Origin: Lignipirellula cremea
GTDB lineage: Bacteria > Planctomycetota > Planctomycetia > Pirellulales > Pirellulaceae
NCBI RefSeq assembly: GCF_007751035.1
Contig: NZ_CP036433.1
Coordinates: 9,095,001-9,159,000, forward strand
Reading direction: 5' to 3'
DNA: 64,000 nucleotides
Of the stretch, positions 1 through 10,522 are shown one piece after another. The first letter of the stretch is position 1. Each line of letters begins with the position of its first letter. The notes under the pieces are model-generated. The model was given only the letters and a program-made list of their open reading frames with translations, was not told the origin of the DNA and did no database searches. The translations under genes and the position numbers were made by a program.

Positions 1-929
1 TTGACGGCGCGGGAGACATCGTCCTGTCCAATGTGACGGTGACTGTTCTTGGAGATAAACTCCAGCGCGGCCGCGACGAGCTCATCCTTGACGGCAAAAA
101 AGTCCGTCGATTCGCGAACCACCAGCCCCTGCGGCGGCAATAACAGCGGCTCGCGCGGCGGCTTGCGGCCGTCCATCAGGCTTTGCAACAGCTTTGCGCT
201 TTCGTAGCCGATCCGTTCATAGCCAAGCTCCATGCTGGTGAGCGACGGCCTGGGGAACTCACACAAGGTTTCTTCGTTCTGCCCGGCGATGATCGCCACG
301 TCCTGCGGCACGCGCCAGCCGCGCGCGTGGCACATTTGTACAATCAGGCGCCCCAGGTCTTCGCCGCGCACGATAACGCCGATAGGCAACTGCCACTGGT
401 CCATCCACGCGGAGATAACATCCCTGGTTTTTCGCCAGTGCTCCAGGCTGCGTGTCAGGCTTTGCGGGACTTTCGTGGAAATACAGGAGTAGCCCTTTTG
501 TTCAATGACGCCACGAAACTCGCGCAGTTCCAGCTCCTGCCCGCGGTTCTTGAACGACACCACGACGGCGAAGTTTCGCAAGCCTCGCGCCAAAAGATGC
601 TCCGCCTGCAGACGCCCGCAAACGGCGAAATCTGCAAAGACTCCCGGCACAACCCTCCACGCGGGCGAACTCAGCCAGACATTGACGACCGGCACGCCGA
701 GTCGGGCGGCCCTTTTGACCAGCTGTGCGTTCGCTCGGGCAATGATCCCGTCGTAGGGAACCCGTTTGGCGCCCCCGGCAGGCAGCGTATCATGGGCGAA
801 CTCGTCGATGATCGAATGCCAGCCTTGCTCTTCGGCGTATCGCTGCGTGCCGGCGAAGATACTCGCATGTCGCTTGTACGGCCATTCGAGATCCAGCATC
901 AGAGCCACGCGTCGCGGTTTTTGAGGCAT
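1..929 (-). CDS. XylR-like transcriptional regulator (periplasmic-binding-fold sensor plus AraC HTH), 3' end cut by window edge
   Basis: The minus-strand frame is open from ATG at 929 to the window edge (309 codons, no stop), so the C-terminus is missing. The first 275 or so residues read as a LacI/GalR-type sugar-binding fold: it opens MPQKPRRVALMLDLEW, contains VVNVWLSSPAW and GVIVRGEDLG, and ends with DVAIIAGQNEETLCEF and SLTSMELGYERIGYE, the usual closing strand of the PeriBP_3 family. Residues from about 285 (ELVAAALEFISKNSHRHI) start an AraC-type helix-turn-helix. This order, sensor first and HTH last, is typical of XylR-like regulators, which are cytoplasmic sugar-responsive activators. 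AGGAAG lies 6 bases before the ATG. Its target is unknown; the divergent gene at 1443 is one possibility. Confidence 0.85.
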   Translation of the reverse strand, partial: MPQKPRRVALMLDLEWPYKRHASIFAGTQRYAEEQGWHSIIDEFAHDTLPAGGAKRVPYDGIIARANAQLVKRAARLGVPVVNVWLSSPAWRVVPGVFADFAVCGRLQAEHLLARGLRNFAVVVSFKNRGQELELREFRGVIEQKGYSCISTKVPQSLTRSLEHWRKTRDVISAWMDQWQLPIGVIVRGEDLGRLIVQMCHARGWRVPQDVAIIAGQNEETLCEFPRPSLTSMELGYERIGYESAKLLQSLMDGRKPPREPLLLPPQGLVVRESTDFFAVKDELVAAALEFISKNSHRHIGQDDVSRAV

Positions 930-1442
930 GGAGTGCTTCCTGAAAACAGTGTTTTTCCCGTAGTCGTTCTTCGCAATCTACCATCGTACACCCGAATCCT
1001 CAGCGGCGAGTCGACCGGCCCAGGGCGCAGTCCGGCGGCCCCGTAAGGAACGAGGGAGGCACAGCGATCAAAAGCGAAGACGCCGCCTTCAAAAAATGAC
1101 AGACGCTGGCGACGGGTTCAATGACGACGTCCGGATGGAAAGTTCAGGTGGACGCCCTCAGGTTATCCGTGGCAAAGTGTCGGCCGATGCAAAGACTCGG
1201 GGAGCGCGCGGGGCTGGCTGCAAACGCGTTGATCGCCTTTTTCCGGCCAATGCAGTTTTCGCTCTGCTTGCGCTAACGCCATCGGGTGGCGTCGCGCGGA
1301 TTCTGACGGCGCCTTTCGCCTCGACGCGCGGCCTTTACGTTCCCGTTACGAAGCGGGGGGGCCGTTCATGCTACATTGAATTTGCGGGCGGTCCTCGCGC
1401 TTCGCGGCGTTTCTGAATCCATGTTTTCCAGGGAGTCCAGCG
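930..1442. other. Intergenic region between divergent genes
   Basis: This stretch separates the XylR-like gene (minus) from the DUF4139 gene (plus) and must carry both promoters. Open frames in it lack a ribosome binding site and any recognisable motif, and I see no convincing -35/-10 pair or repeat. A ribosome binding site GGGAG sits just before the ATG at 1443. Confidence 0.5.
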
Positions 1443-3275
1443 ATGATGCCATTGAATTATCTCCAGCGACAAAGCACTATCACGCGGTTCAGCCGCGCGG
1501 CGGTGCTGGTGATGCTTCTTGCCATCGGAACGCCGTCGACCCAGGCGGCCGACGAACAAGCGACGCGCGACAAGCACATGCTCGAACTGCAGACCGAGAA
1601 GGTCGTTACATTCAAGGACGGATACAGCCTGATTCTCAAACGCGGCGTCGCCGTGACTGATGCGAAGGGCGAGATCTACACGAACGAAGTGCCCGACGCT
1701 GCTGTGCTGGGTTCGTTCTGGGCCACCCCCAAGGAAGGCCGGCTGATCAGCTTTACGGCCGGCTGGGTGGAAACCACTCGGTCCGAAGAGAAGCAGGTTC
1801 CCTGCACCGAGATCATTGAAGTGCTGAAAGCCAATCTGGGCAAAAAATGCACACTGCAGCTGCCTGACAAGTCGTCGCTGTCTGGCGAAATCTTGCGTGT
1901 GCTGGCCGAAGAGACCAAAGAAACGCCGGCAGACTCGCTACTCCGCTCGCCCGCCCTGTTGCCCTCGCTCCGAAGTTCCGTGCGCGTCGAACCGGACGGC
2001 GCGACCCGCACGATCACGGCCGTCAGCGGCGACAAGTTTGTGCTGCGCACCGACGACGGCGATGTCCTGGTCAAAACGGGCGACGTGCAACGACTGACGG
2101 TCGCCGACATGAAGACGACGCTGGCGCACACGCTCACCACGCACCAGCGCACCAGGCGGCTGACGTTTCGATTCGATGAGGCCGGCAAGCAGCGCGAGCT
2201 GTTGATCATGTACTTCCGCCCCGGCGTCCGCTGGATTCCGACCTACCGCATCCACCTGACCAGGAACAAAAAAGAAGAAAAGGTCGCACAGATCGCGATG
2301 CAGGCCGAGATCATCAACGAAGCGGAGGACTTCCTGGACGTGCCGATCGACATTGTCGTCGGCGTGCCGAATTTCCGTTTCAGCTCGAGCGTCAGCCCGT
2401 TGATTCTGGAAGCCAATCTCCGCAATGCTTTGCAGCAGGCCGCGCCGCAGCTGGGCAACTTCGACAACAACCGACTCTCCAACGCGATGATGTCGCAGCA
2501 AGTCGCTATCATCCCCCGGAATGAAGCGCCCGTTGCCGGAGCGGGGGCGATCGACCTGCCGGGCGAACTCACGGCCACGGGTTCACAAGACCTGTTTATC
2601 TACAACCTGCCGAAATTGAAACTGAAAAAAGGCGAGCGGGTCGCCGTCCCGATTTTGACAGCCGAAGTTCCCTATCGCGACGTTTACACCTGGGACCTGC
2701 ACGTACGGCGCGACGACATCGCCACGGCTCCTGGCGGCGGGGGAGTCCAGTCGCCTTTGGTGCTGTCCGAGAACCGCGTCTGGCGGCAGATTGAACTGAC
2801 CAATAACACGAACGTCCCCTGGACGACCGGAGCCGCGTTAATCATGGACGGACAGCAACCGCTTGCCCAGGAACTTCTGACGTACACCTCCGCCAGGGAC
2901 TACTGCCGCATTCCTGTCACCATCGCCGTCGACCTGCGCGGCGTGTTTACGGAAAAAGAAACAGGGCGTGAACTCAAAGCGCTCACCTGGGATAACCACG
3001 GCTACGCACGGATCAAACAGCAGGCCCTGCTGCGATTGCGGAACAGCAAGTCCGAAACGATCGACGCCGAGGTCTCCTTCCGCTTCGGCGGCAAAGTCGA
3101 CCAGGCGTCGCACGACGGCGACGTCGCCGTTTCCTCTTACCAGGCCGACGACTGGCAGCGTTACCGCGGCGACACGGCCGTGAACAACAGCAGCACGGTC
3201 CGCTGGAAAGTCACGATCGAACCCGGCAAGACTTTTGAACCATCGGTCGACTATCATTACTTCACGCGCCAGTAA
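1443..3275 (+). CDS. Secreted DUF4139-type protein
   Basis: 610 residues. The N-terminus has a basic stretch and a hydrophobic core (AAVLVMLLAIGTPSTQA), a signal peptide cleaved near residue 36, so the protein is exported. The middle carries the pattern YFRPGVRWIPTYRIHL followed by AEIINEAEDFLDVPIDIVVG, which matches the hallmark of DUF4139 (W-x-P-x-Y, then an acidic D-V-P/L strand). The C-terminal third is beta-rich with VRWKVTIEPGKT near the end. DUF4139 proteins, including the MuiA family, are beta-sandwich proteins of unclear function; no enzyme residues are evident. GGGAG precedes ATG ATG at 1443, and the second ATG is an equal alternative. It runs convergent to the LRR gene 51 bases further on. 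Confidence 0.8.
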   Translation: MMPLNYLQRQSTITRFSRAAVLVMLLAIGTPSTQAADEQATRDKHMLELQTEKVVTFKDGYSLILKRGVAVTDAKGEIYTNEVPDAAVLGSFWATPKEGRLISFTAGWVETTRSEEKQVPCTEIIEVLKANLGKKCTLQLPDKSSLSGEILRVLAEETKETPADSLLRSPALLPSLRSSVRVEPDGATRTITAVSGDKFVLRTDDGDVLVKTGDVQRLTVADMKTTLAHTLTTHQRTRRLTFRFDEAGKQRELLIMYFRPGVRWIPTYRIHLTRNKKEEKVAQIAMQAEIINEAEDFLDVPIDIVVGVPNFRFSSSVSPLILEANLRNALQQAAPQLGNFDNNRLSNAMMSQQVAIIPRNEAPVAGAGAIDLPGELTATGSQDLFIYNLPKLKLKKGERVAVPILTAEVPYRDVYTWDLHVRRDDIATAPGGGGVQSPLVLSENRVWRQIELTNNTNVPWTTGAALIMDGQQPLAQELLTYTSARDYCRIPVTIAVDLRGVFTEKETGRELKALTWDNHGYARIKQQALLRLRNSKSETIDAEVSFRFGGKVDQASHDGDVAVSSYQADDWQRYRGDTAVNNSSTVRWKVTIEPGKTFEPSVDYHYFTRQ

Positions 3276-3326
3276 CGCAAAGAATCCTTCGACCTGGGAC
3301 GCAGATCCGCAAGGGGGTTTGGCCTT

Positions 3327-4391
3327 TTACTGGAACGTTATTTCAACCTGAGGCAGCAGGGCTTTCACCTGGGCCTGGGTTTCGGCGGTAAAAGGCACCT
3401 TGACCGGAATCAGTCGCAGGGACTTGAGGTGCGTGAAGTTCTGGAAAATGGCGAGGCGTGCTTCGGAAAGCTCAATCCGCCCGAGTTCCAGCTGTTCCAG
3501 CTGCTTCATATCCGCGATGGCCTGCAGATCGCTGTCGGTAAACTTCTGGACATTGGTGATCGTGAGACGTCGCAAGGAGCCGAGATCCTTTATGAAAGGA
3601 ATGCTCTCTGGGGAATAGAAGCCCTCGCCGAGCTGGAGATATTCGAGCGGAAGCCTGGCGATGTGAGCCAGCGACTGGGAAGTTGCCTCGGATGCGCCGA
3701 TCTCCAGTCCTTTGAGCTTCGTGAGCTTCGCCAGATGAGGAGCGCCCGCGTCGGTGAAGTGCGCATGGGCGAGGCTGATGCTTTCCACGTTCGGCAGATG
3801 CTCGCAGAGTTCCTTCAGGCCTTCGTCGTCGATTCGACTGCCACGGTGGCTGACCCTGGTCACTTTGCTCCAGTCGGCGCACTTCGCATAGGCCCGGCCT
3901 GTGATATGAGTGCCGACGAAGGAGAAGGTTTCAAGTTGGGTGAGCCCGGCAAACGTTTCCATGCCCGCATCGGTGAGTTTGCCGTTGTTGGTAAAACGCA
4001 GCGTTTTCAGGTTCGTGAGCTTGCCCAGCGGCTGAATCCATTCGTCGTTAGCTTTGGTGGAGATGACGTTCAAAGACTCCAGCGCGGTGATGCGTCCCAG
4101 TTGCTCGAAGAAAGCCGCGTCGTACGGATCGTCCTTCCGATGGGCATGCGGCCCTGCGCCGGGCACGGCTAGATCGACGAGCCTCAGGCTCTGGCCATCC
4201 TCGGTCTTTTCGACTTTGCCGTGCGCGGCCTCGACGATGCGGGTGACGGCTTCGACATCAGGGTCGAGAGCGAAAGCCGGAACGGGAGCGATGGCGAACA
4301 AGAGCGCTGCGAGCAAGGCGGTCGTGGCGGGTTTCCCAAGAATCAGCTGCATTTTTTCTTTCAGGACGGGAGGCACGCGAGATAGTTTCAT
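3327..4391 (-). CDS. Secreted leucine-rich-repeat protein
   Basis: 354 residues if translation starts at ATG 4391, directly behind the stop of the upstream gene (its last base is 4397), which suggests translational coupling. An inner ATG at 4352 would put the hydrophobic signal sequence (TTALLAALLFAIAPVPAFA) closer to the N-terminus and is an alternative. The body is at least six repeats of about 24 residues with L-x-x-L-x-L spacing and DAG or DEG turns, for example LTNLKTLRFTNNGKLTDAGM and LTKLKGLEIGAS. This is the planctomycete type of LRR, expected to act as an extracellular or periplasmic binding surface. The partner is unknown. It is the last gene of the operon with the 4397 and 5662 genes, and a second LRR gene lies at 34756. 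Confidence 0.8.
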   Translation of the reverse strand: MKLSRVPPVLKEKMQLILGKPATTALLAALLFAIAPVPAFALDPDVEAVTRIVEAAHGKVEKTEDGQSLRLVDLAVPGAGPHAHRKDDPYDAAFFEQLGRITALESLNVISTKANDEWIQPLGKLTNLKTLRFTNNGKLTDAGMETFAGLTQLETFSFVGTHITGRAYAKCADWSKVTRVSHRGSRIDDEGLKELCEHLPNVESISLAHAHFTDAGAPHLAKLTKLKGLEIGASEATSQSLAHIARLPLEYLQLGEGFYSPESIPFIKDLGSLRRLTITNVQKFTDSDLQAIADMKQLEQLELGRIELSEARLAIFQNFTHLKSLRLIPVKVPFTAETQAQVKALLPQVEITFQ

Positions 4392-4396
4392 CAGCG

Positions 4397-5665
4397 TTAG
4401 TATTTTGGAAAGATAGCCGGCGTCGGGAAACGATCGTCGGGATTGCCGTCGCCCAGGAATTCTTCCCGAGGCAAGTTCACCTGGGGCCAACTGCCGGGAC
4501 AAACGCGAACGACCCTGCCGGGGCGGAGCCCCTCGATGATGAGGTCGGTCTCAAAACGGATCTGAACGCCGCTGCTGCCCAGGGGGACTTCGTCGGTCGC
4601 CTTGGCGACTTCAAGGAGGGAGCCTCGGGAAGCCATGTGCGAGGGGCCGTAATTGCCGCCCAGGTGCTTGAGCGTGTTCTCGGCGGCATTCATCATCGCG
4701 GGGCCGCCTTTCTGGAAATCGGCGTAAAGCGACGGATCCATGCCGCCGAACAAGGTTGCGGTCACGGTAGCGCGGCCGAACTTGCCATACTCAACGTCGT
4801 CGATCCAGGCGGGCATCCAGCGGCTGCGGATGAAGGCCTTGTGCGTTTCGGTCTGCTGCTGGGCCGCGCGTTGCAGGGCGGTTTCATCCAGCCAAATGTC
4901 CGAGATGTGGAACCGGGTGAACACGTCGCCTGTCGTCGGCTTCCAGGTGATCCCGAGCAGTACCTCCTGGCCATCCAGGGATTTCTTTCCCGCGTCGGGC
5001 CAGACGCCGTCGGCGATGAGATCCTCGATCCCCAGCAGTTCGCGGCCGCGCCAGATGCGGGTGGCGGCGTCGAACGTCATCGTTTCTTCGGTGGCTTTGC
5101 CGTCTCCGCCTGACCGGAGTTCGCGGCTGGCGACGATCATCCCCCGGCGATTACTGATATTGATTTCTTTGAGCTTCCAGACCTTCCCCTCGCGCAGGCA
5201 GTAGCTGGGTTCGTCTTCCAAAAGAAGGACGTGGTTCTCGGCGGGTGCAATCCCCTGGCCGCTGTAGCCCGAGGTTTTCTCCCGGTTGTTGACCGGCAAC
5301 ACCGGCACGGCGGAGATTTTGGGATCCGGCGGGAGAAACGCCCTGACGTGCAGGACGGAGCCAAGCGGGATGTCCCGCAGATCCGCCGGCGCGCCGTGAT
5401 AGCGAACGATGCCGCAGGGGAGCATGGCAAAGGGGTGCGGAGGGTTTCGGAAATACATGCCCTCCCCTGCCACGCGCAGGCTGCCGCGGCGGTTGGCATG
5501 ATCCACGAACACCAGTTCGCCCCGATAGGAATAGGCCTTTTCAAGCGGGGGAAACTTCCCCGTTTCGGGCCGAAATGGCGCGTCGGCGGCGGTTGCGGCC
5601 GATGCAAGCAGGGAAACGCCGCAGTACATCAGGGCGACCCAGCGGGCCAGTTGGAGCTGTGTCAT
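4397..5665 (-). CDS. Secreted protein of unknown function, DUF1552-linked
   Basis: 422 residues. A signal peptide occupies residues 1-27 ([17 protein letters not shown]). The start ATG at 5665 overlaps the stop of the DUF1552 gene by four bases (ATGA), so the two are cotranslated. The rest is beta-rich with no metal or nucleotide motif I recognise; residues 40-115 ([15 protein letters not shown] onward) read like a small OB-type or sandwich domain. Tryptophans are frequent in the second half. The function is unknown. Linkage to DUF1552 and DUF1592 proteins suggests it belongs to the same surface-exposed set. It is not obviously truncated or shifted. Confidence 0.75.
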   Translation of the reverse strand: MTQLQLARWVALMYCGVSLLASAATAADAPFRPETGKFPPLEKAYSYRGELVFVDHANRRGSLRVAGEGMYFRNPPHPFAMLPCGIVRYHGAPADLRDIPLGSVLHVRAFLPPDPKISAVPVLPVNNREKTSGYSGQGIAPAENHVLLLEDEPSYCLREGKVWKLKEINISNRRGMIVASRELRSGGDGKATEETMTFDAATRIWRGRELLGIEDLIADGVWPDAGKKSLDGQEVLLGITWKPTTGDVFTRFHISDIWLDETALQRAAQQQTETHKAFIRSRWMPAWIDDVEYGKFGRATVTATLFGGMDPSLYADFQKGGPAMMNAAENTLKHLGGNYGPSHMASRGSLLEVAKATDEVPLGSSGVQIRFETDLIIEGLRPGRVVRVCPGSWPQVNLPREEFLGDGNPDDRFPTPAIFPKY

Positions 5666-7014
5666 AGTTCGATTACCTTGTTGCTGTCGCCAAACTTGTC
5701 GGTCTCCACCCCCATACGCTGGGCCATCAGGAGCAGCAGGTTGCTCATATGAGCGTCCGGGTTCGCGGGGCGGCTGCAGAGCGAGTAATGTTCGCCCGGC
5801 TTATCAAGCTGGTATCCCTTGAAGTGGTTTTGATTGAAGTCGAGATGGCTGCCGTGCTTCAGGCCGAGGTCCGAACCGCCGGCGAGCACCAGCGGCAGGT
5901 TGGCGTTGCCGTGACTGTGGCCGTAGGTCATGCCGCTGCCAAAGAGCGCCATCGTGGAGCCCAGCAGCGGCTTGCCGTTGAAGTCTTTTGTCTCTTCAAG
6001 CCGCGAGAGGAAATAGCCAAACTGCTCGATGGCGAAGGTGTCGTAGTTGGTCAGCTTCTCGATGTAGCCAGGATCGCCGCCGTGGTGGCTGAGTTGATGG
6101 CGTGATTCGGTGATGCCGATTTCGGGAATGGCGATTGCCTGGCCTTCGCCGCCCAGGCTGAACGTGGCGACGCGCGTCACATCGGTTTGAAACGCCAGCA
6201 CCATCAGATCGTAGACCGTGCGGAAATAGTCGCCCGCCATGGTCTGGGCGATGTCGCGGTTGGTGCGTTTCCGATCGGCGTCAGAGATGGCAGGCAAAGG
6301 CGTGTCGAGCCAGGCGTCGGCCCGCCGGGTGCGGATCTCCGCCTCGCGGACCGAGGTGAGGTACTGGTCAAGTCGTCCCTTGTCGGCGGCGCCCATCTTC
6401 TGTTCCAGTTGCCGGACTTCCGCGAGGTTGTCATCAAGCACGCTGGCTTTGCGGCGCAAGGCCCTTCGCTGAGCGGCAATTCCGCCTTTGGGTTCTTCAA
6501 AGAGAGACGAAAAGATCTCACTGCAGCGACGCATCGCGGGAAGCGGCACGCCGTCGGCGGTCCAGGCAAGCGAATCCTGCGTGATGGCGATCTCCATCGA
6601 CGGGTAACGGGTGTGCTGCGCGGTGACTTCGGCCATCTTCTGATCGACAGAGATGGTATTGCGATCCGTCGGGCCAAGCCGTCCGCCGGTCAGCCAGATC
6701 TTGATGCAGTTGTGGTGATTGCCAAGGCCTCCCGGATGATGCAAACCGCTAATCGGAGTAATCACCTGGCGGTGCTTCTCCAAAGGCTTGAGCGACCGGG
6801 AAAACTGATAATCCGGGCCCGGCGTGGTGACCTGATAGTTAAGCGAATGCACGCCATTCGCCAGATAGATAAATGCACTCCGCCGCGGCGTTTCCGTATG
6901 CTCCTCCGCCCCCAGCGGAATCATACATTCCAGCATCGGCAGCGAGACGCAAGTCCCCAGCGCACGCAAAGCATGCCGACGGTCGATTAACCAGGATTGT
7001 GACAGGTAGTTCAT
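5662..7014 (-). CDS. DUF1552 family secreted protein
   Basis: 450 residues. The N-terminus contains [14 protein letters not shown] followed by a hydrophobic stretch, a twin-arginine-like leader typical of this family. The conserved DUF1552 pattern is present: [11 protein letters not shown] early in the protein, a helical central region rich in charged residues ([17 protein letters not shown]), and [34 protein letters not shown] and KHGSHL in the second half. DUF1552 proteins share features with DUF1501 and sulfatase-like folds; no activity has been proven for them to my knowledge. In planctomycetes they are normally paired with a DUF1592/DUF1588 cytochrome, which is present here at 7504 on the same strand, but a small gene (7062) intervenes. 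Confidence 0.9.
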   Translation of the reverse strand: MNYLSQSWLIDRRHALRALGTCVSLPMLECMIPLGAEEHTETPRRSAFIYLANGVHSLNYQVTTPGPDYQFSRSLKPLEKHRQVITPISGLHHPGGLGNHHNCIKIWLTGGRLGPTDRNTISVDQKMAEVTAQHTRYPSMEIAITQDSLAWTADGVPLPAMRRCSEIFSSLFEEPKGGIAAQRRALRRKASVLDDNLAEVRQLEQKMGAADKGRLDQYLTSVREAEIRTRRADAWLDTPLPAISDADRKRTNRDIAQTMAGDYFRTVYDLMVLAFQTDVTRVATFSLGGEGQAIAIPEIGITESRHQLSHHGGDPGYIEKLTNYDTFAIEQFGYFLSRLEETKDFNGKPLLGSTMALFGSGMTYGHSHGNANLPLVLAGGSDLGLKHGSHLDFNQNHFKGYQLDKPGEHYSLCSRPANPDAHMSNLLLLMAQRMGVETDKFGDSNKVIEL

Positions 7015-7061
7015 AGTTATGGGTTCCTAGTTCCTAGTTATTTTTGTTATTTGTAGAGCGT

Positions 7062-7427
7062 TTAGCGAGTGTTCAAAAGGTAGCGAATAAAGCCGCCGAC
7101 TTTGGCATGTGTCTTGGCCGCTTGTTCGTAAAGGGAGTCGAACTCATCCTGCGTAATGTAGCCCTGGTCGAATGCGACGTAGAGTTGACTTTGAGCCTCA
7201 GAGCATGAACGCTGCGAGTAACGCAGAAACTTGACGAACTCCGCATTGCTCCCTCCGTCGAATCCCTCAGCGATGTTGTGCATGGCCGAGCCTGACGCCC
7301 GGGTAATCTGATCACGAAGTCCAAAATCTTTCGCAAACGCTCCACGCATGGCCACTGCATAGGCCCGCTTCGTCAGCCCCCGAGCCAACTGCCAGCCTTC
7401 GATGTCTTCAAAGCGTCGAATCGCCAT
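7062..7427 (-). CDS. Four helix bundle protein (S23 / 23S rRNA intervening-sequence type)
   Basis: 121 residues, the usual length for the family. It begins AIRRFEDIEGWQLARGL, and carries the conserved patterns LRDQITRASGSAMHNIAEGF and EFVKFLRYSQRSCSEAQSQL, the signature of the TIGR02436 / S23 four-helix-bundle proteins first seen inside 23S rRNA intervening sequences. Here it is free-standing, not inside an rRNA. It sits between the DUF1552 and DUF1592 genes, which are usually adjacent, and is flanked by short AT-rich direct repeats built on the words TTCATAGTTC and TTCCTAGTTC (7017-7045 and 7440-7465). This suggests insertion as a small cassette. The molecular role of the family is not established. 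Confidence 0.9.
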   Translation of the reverse strand: MAIRRFEDIEGWQLARGLTKRAYAVAMRGAFAKDFGLRDQITRASGSAMHNIAEGFDGGSNAEFVKFLRYSQRSCSEAQSQLYVAFDQGYITQDEFDSLYEQAAKTHAKVGGFIRYLLNTR

Positions 7428-7503
7428 CGTTCAAAATCAAAGGTTCATAGTTCATCGTGCCTGGTTTCGATTACTCGGCCTCACATGAACCAAGAACAAT
7501 TAC

Positions 7504-9966
7504 CTATCGCTTCCGCATCAGCTCCGACAAAGCCACGGCTCGCACAATATCATTGATCTGGTAATTGTTTTTCTTTGCTTCTTCTGCAATCAACTTGAGG
7601 TCGTCCTGGTCATCCACCGTGAGTACGCGGCGGAGAGCGTAGGTGCAGAGTTGCTCGATGAAGGCCCGCGCGACCTTGTCGCGGTCTTCGAGCAGTAGCT
7701 GTTTGAACTCGACGGAATCGGTGAACGGACGACCGTCGGGCATGACGCCCGAGGCGTCCACCAGCGGATCCTGCCCGGTGCCGGCGGCAACGTGCTCGCG
7801 TGTTCTCCACTGGCCGATGGCGTCATACTGATCGAAGGCGAACCCCAGCGGATCAATCCCGCGATGACAGGCAGCGCAACTCGCGTGCTGGGCATGCGAG
7901 GCCAGCTTCTGACGAATGGTCGCTTTGGGACTCTGCGGCGGGTTCGGCTCAATCGGATCGACGTTCGCCGGAGGCGGCGGCGGAGTTTTGTTGAAGATCG
8001 CTTCACTGACCCAGACGCCGCGATGCACCGGACGATGGCGCGTTCCGTCCGAGGTCAAACCCAGCACCGCGCCCATTGTGAGCAAACCGCCGCGATGGTC
8101 CTCCGGCGCCAGGGCGACGCGCTGGAAGCCGCTTGCCTGGGGCTCCGGCAGTCCGTAAAAATCGCAAAGCCGGGCGTTGGCCATCGTCCAGTCGGAATCC
8201 AGGAAGCCGTCAACGGGCAGGTTCTTCGTGAACATCTCGCGGAAATACTCGACCGGCTCGGTCCGCATGCTCGTTTCGAGCCAGTCATCGTAGCCGGGAT
8301 AAAGCTTGTCGTCCGGCGGGAACATCCCCACGCGGTGCAGCTGCAGCCACTGCCGCGAGAAGTCGTCGATAAAGCGATTGATGCGGCTGTCCGTCAGCAT
8401 CCGGTCTACTTCTTTCTCGAGGCCCTCGCCGTTCAAGGCGCCGCCTTGGGCCGCACTGAGGAGACCGTCATCGGGCATCGAACTCCACAGGAAATACGAG
8501 AGCCGCGAGGCCAGCTCCACATCCGTCAAATGATCGCGAGCTTCCGGAGCGCCCTCCACGAGGTAAATGAAATTCCGGGACGTCAGCACGCCCTGCATCG
8601 CGATCCGAAAGGCATCGGCCGTCTTTTCGCCCGCCTCGCGTTCGGCGCGGCAGGAGTCCAGATAGCCCTCCAGTTCCTCGGGCTTCACCGGCCGGCGCCA
8701 GGCGCGTTCGGCGAATCGTTGCAAATGCTCTGCGACCACTTCGGGACTCGCGTCGTCAGGCGGCAGCACGCCATGTCGCAAGGATTCTTCTTCCTCCGTG
8801 AGCAGCGGCCCTTCCCATTCGATCCAATCGAGAAGCACCGTCGAGAAGATGCCGTTCCCGTCCCCGTCGAACATCTGCGGGGCGTTCGGGTTCAGGAGCG
8901 CGGTCTCGCTGCTATGCGTAAAAATATACGACCTGCTGGACAGCGCATTGCGGAAAGCGGCGCCGCCCCGGCGGTCCACCACATCGGTAGCCACCACGCA
9001 GAAATGCAGCGAATCAGGCATCTCGAGAAACACCTCGAACTCATAAACCTGCGGACTGTCTTCCGGCGCCGTGATGTCAAATTCGATGAGGCCCTGCACG
9101 GTCTCCTCTCCGGTCTCCTTGCCGATGCTCAGGTGGGCCGGCTGGCCCCCGGGCGGGCGGACTCCGCTGGCCTGCAGGCGCATTCGATAGAGCCCGCTGT
9201 GCTCCGGCCCCGTGCTCCCAAACCAGTTGGGCGAAAGGGCGTTCTGGACCCGACCAGGAAAAAGGAGATAACGCAGGGGCCGTTTGATGCCGAACCGGTC
9301 CAGCGCCTCTTGCTGAATTTTCCCGCCGCCATAACGCAACTCGGCCGCCGTCTTGCGGACCTTGCGAGCTTCGGGGGACGTGGCCGGGAAAGCGCGGTCC
9401 AGCACGATATCCGCCGCGCGGTAATAGCGGTCTACATGCGACGGCGAGAGCGAAAGTTCCGACCCGATCCGTTCAAAACCGTGCCACAGCGTGTCCTCGT
9501 TCAGCTCCCCCGGCTTGGCCGGATCGTAACGCACGCCCAGCAGATCGTAGACCGTGTTCTGATATTCCTTGCGGCTCAGTCGGTAGTGCGCGACGGCTGG
9601 CCGGGCCGCCATCCGCCCTGCCCTGCCCTCCTTGAGTCGTGAGTCGAGACTCATCACAAACGCTGCAATCTCGTCCTGGGTCGGCTGGGGCTCTTTCTCC
9701 GGGGGCATCTCGCCAGCGTTGACGCGTTCGATGATCTCCGCCCAGTGGTGCGAGTCGGCGGCGTCCTTGAAGTCGCGCGACAGCTGGTCGATCCGCACGT
9801 CGCCTTCCTGCTTCTGGGGGCCATGGCAGCGGACGCAGTGCTGCTGCAGAAAGGCCTCAAACGGTTCCGCCCCAAAGGCGGCCCCGGCGAACAGGAAGCC
9901 CAGCCCAAGGACCAGACTGGAATGTAATAAAACTCGACTGGGAAGCATGGTTGTTGTCCGTATCAT
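7504..9966 (-). CDS. DUF1592/DUF1588 family c-type cytochrome (planctomycete surface cytochrome)
   Basis: 820 residues with a signal peptide ([16 protein letters not shown], cleavage near 33). Residues 36-110 form a cytochrome c-like module with haem-binding CVRCH at 44-48 and the MPP methionine ligand near 87. The following order fits the family: DUF1587 (about 126-190, [18 protein letters not shown]), a carbohydrate-binding-like beta region (about 250-330), DUF1595, DUF1592 ([16 protein letters not shown]), DUF1588 ([16 protein letters not shown]) with a second CAACH at 697-701, and DUF1585 at the C-terminus. The protein probably sits at the outer surface and couples electron transfer to polymer handling, but no substrate is known. 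The ATG at 9948 is an alternative start. GGAGG lies 13 bases before ATG 9966. Confidence 0.92.
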   Translation of the reverse strand: MIRTTTMLPSRVLLHSSLVLGLGFLFAGAAFGAEPFEAFLQQHCVRCHGPQKQEGDVRIDQLSRDFKDAADSHHWAEIIERVNAGEMPPEKEPQPTQDEIAAFVMSLDSRLKEGRAGRMAARPAVAHYRLSRKEYQNTVYDLLGVRYDPAKPGELNEDTLWHGFERIGSELSLSPSHVDRYYRAADIVLDRAFPATSPEARKVRKTAAELRYGGGKIQQEALDRFGIKRPLRYLLFPGRVQNALSPNWFGSTGPEHSGLYRMRLQASGVRPPGGQPAHLSIGKETGEETVQGLIEFDITAPEDSPQVYEFEVFLEMPDSLHFCVVATDVVDRRGGAAFRNALSSRSYIFTHSSETALLNPNAPQMFDGDGNGIFSTVLLDWIEWEGPLLTEEEESLRHGVLPPDDASPEVVAEHLQRFAERAWRRPVKPEELEGYLDSCRAEREAGEKTADAFRIAMQGVLTSRNFIYLVEGAPEARDHLTDVELASRLSYFLWSSMPDDGLLSAAQGGALNGEGLEKEVDRMLTDSRINRFIDDFSRQWLQLHRVGMFPPDDKLYPGYDDWLETSMRTEPVEYFREMFTKNLPVDGFLDSDWTMANARLCDFYGLPEPQASGFQRVALAPEDHRGGLLTMGAVLGLTSDGTRHRPVHRGVWVSEAIFNKTPPPPPANVDPIEPNPPQSPKATIRQKLASHAQHASCAACHRGIDPLGFAFDQYDAIGQWRTREHVAAGTGQDPLVDASGVMPDGRPFTDSVEFKQLLLEDRDKVARAFIEQLCTYALRRVLTVDDQDDLKLIAEEAKKNNYQINDIVRAVALSELMRKR

Positions 9967-10522
9967 GACGCGAGAATTTCCTCCACTACCGGGCCAGGGG
10001 CGACGGTGCGGCGGAGGGGATTCCTGGTGAGTTCTGTGTGAGCCAGGCCGGGCAGGTGGAGTATGGCGGCCTAAAGGTTGAGTGTTCCATTGTAACCCCT
10101 GCGAGTGATTTCGCCACAGTTACAACCGCCTTCGCCCCCGCTTTCACGCCATCGCCGGCCTTCCCGCCGCAGAAATTACCGCCGAATGATCGCCGCCCTG
10201 CGTGTCGATCGAAGCGATGTGCATCAGGCAGGCGGAGATCCACGCCCAAATCCCCTTGCCGGGCGATGTAGTCGTGCCGCTTGTCCAGCTTGGCGGCGAT
10301 CCTGGGCACGGAAACGTGTAGAAGTGCAAGGATGCGAAAATACAATATCGCCCCTGCTGACTCTGCGAAAGCTGCAGAGTCCGGGGGGAACACTTCCCTC
10401 AAGACGTGCGCACGCTCGCCGCCGGCAGGAAGAAGAGCCTTCCGTTATCGATCCGAAAACCGCACGCCAACGCGGCCAGGTCTTGGAAAGTCACGCGACT
10501 TCTTCGGAACGAGCGTTCCGAG
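9967..10522. other. Intergenic region, no gene recognised
   Basis: About 550 bases between two minus-strand genes. Several frames are open on both strands, but none has a ribosome binding site with a credible protein composition. I see no repeat, RNA gene or clear terminator. It must contain the promoter of the DUF1592 gene. Confidence 0.45.

Noticed and set aside
183-1046. Plus-strand open frame of 287 codons opposite the XylR-like gene
   Set aside because: It is the antisense shadow of the regulator, which has intact domains and a ribosome binding site.
7792-9642. Plus-strand open frame of 616 codons
   Set aside because: Antisense to the DUF1592 cytochrome gene; composition is Arg/His-heavy and has no motif.
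9986-10402. Minus-strand frame of 138 codons upstream of the DUF1592 gene
   Set aside because: No ribosome binding site, no recognised fold, and a parallel open frame overlaps it; not enough support to call a gene or a remnant.
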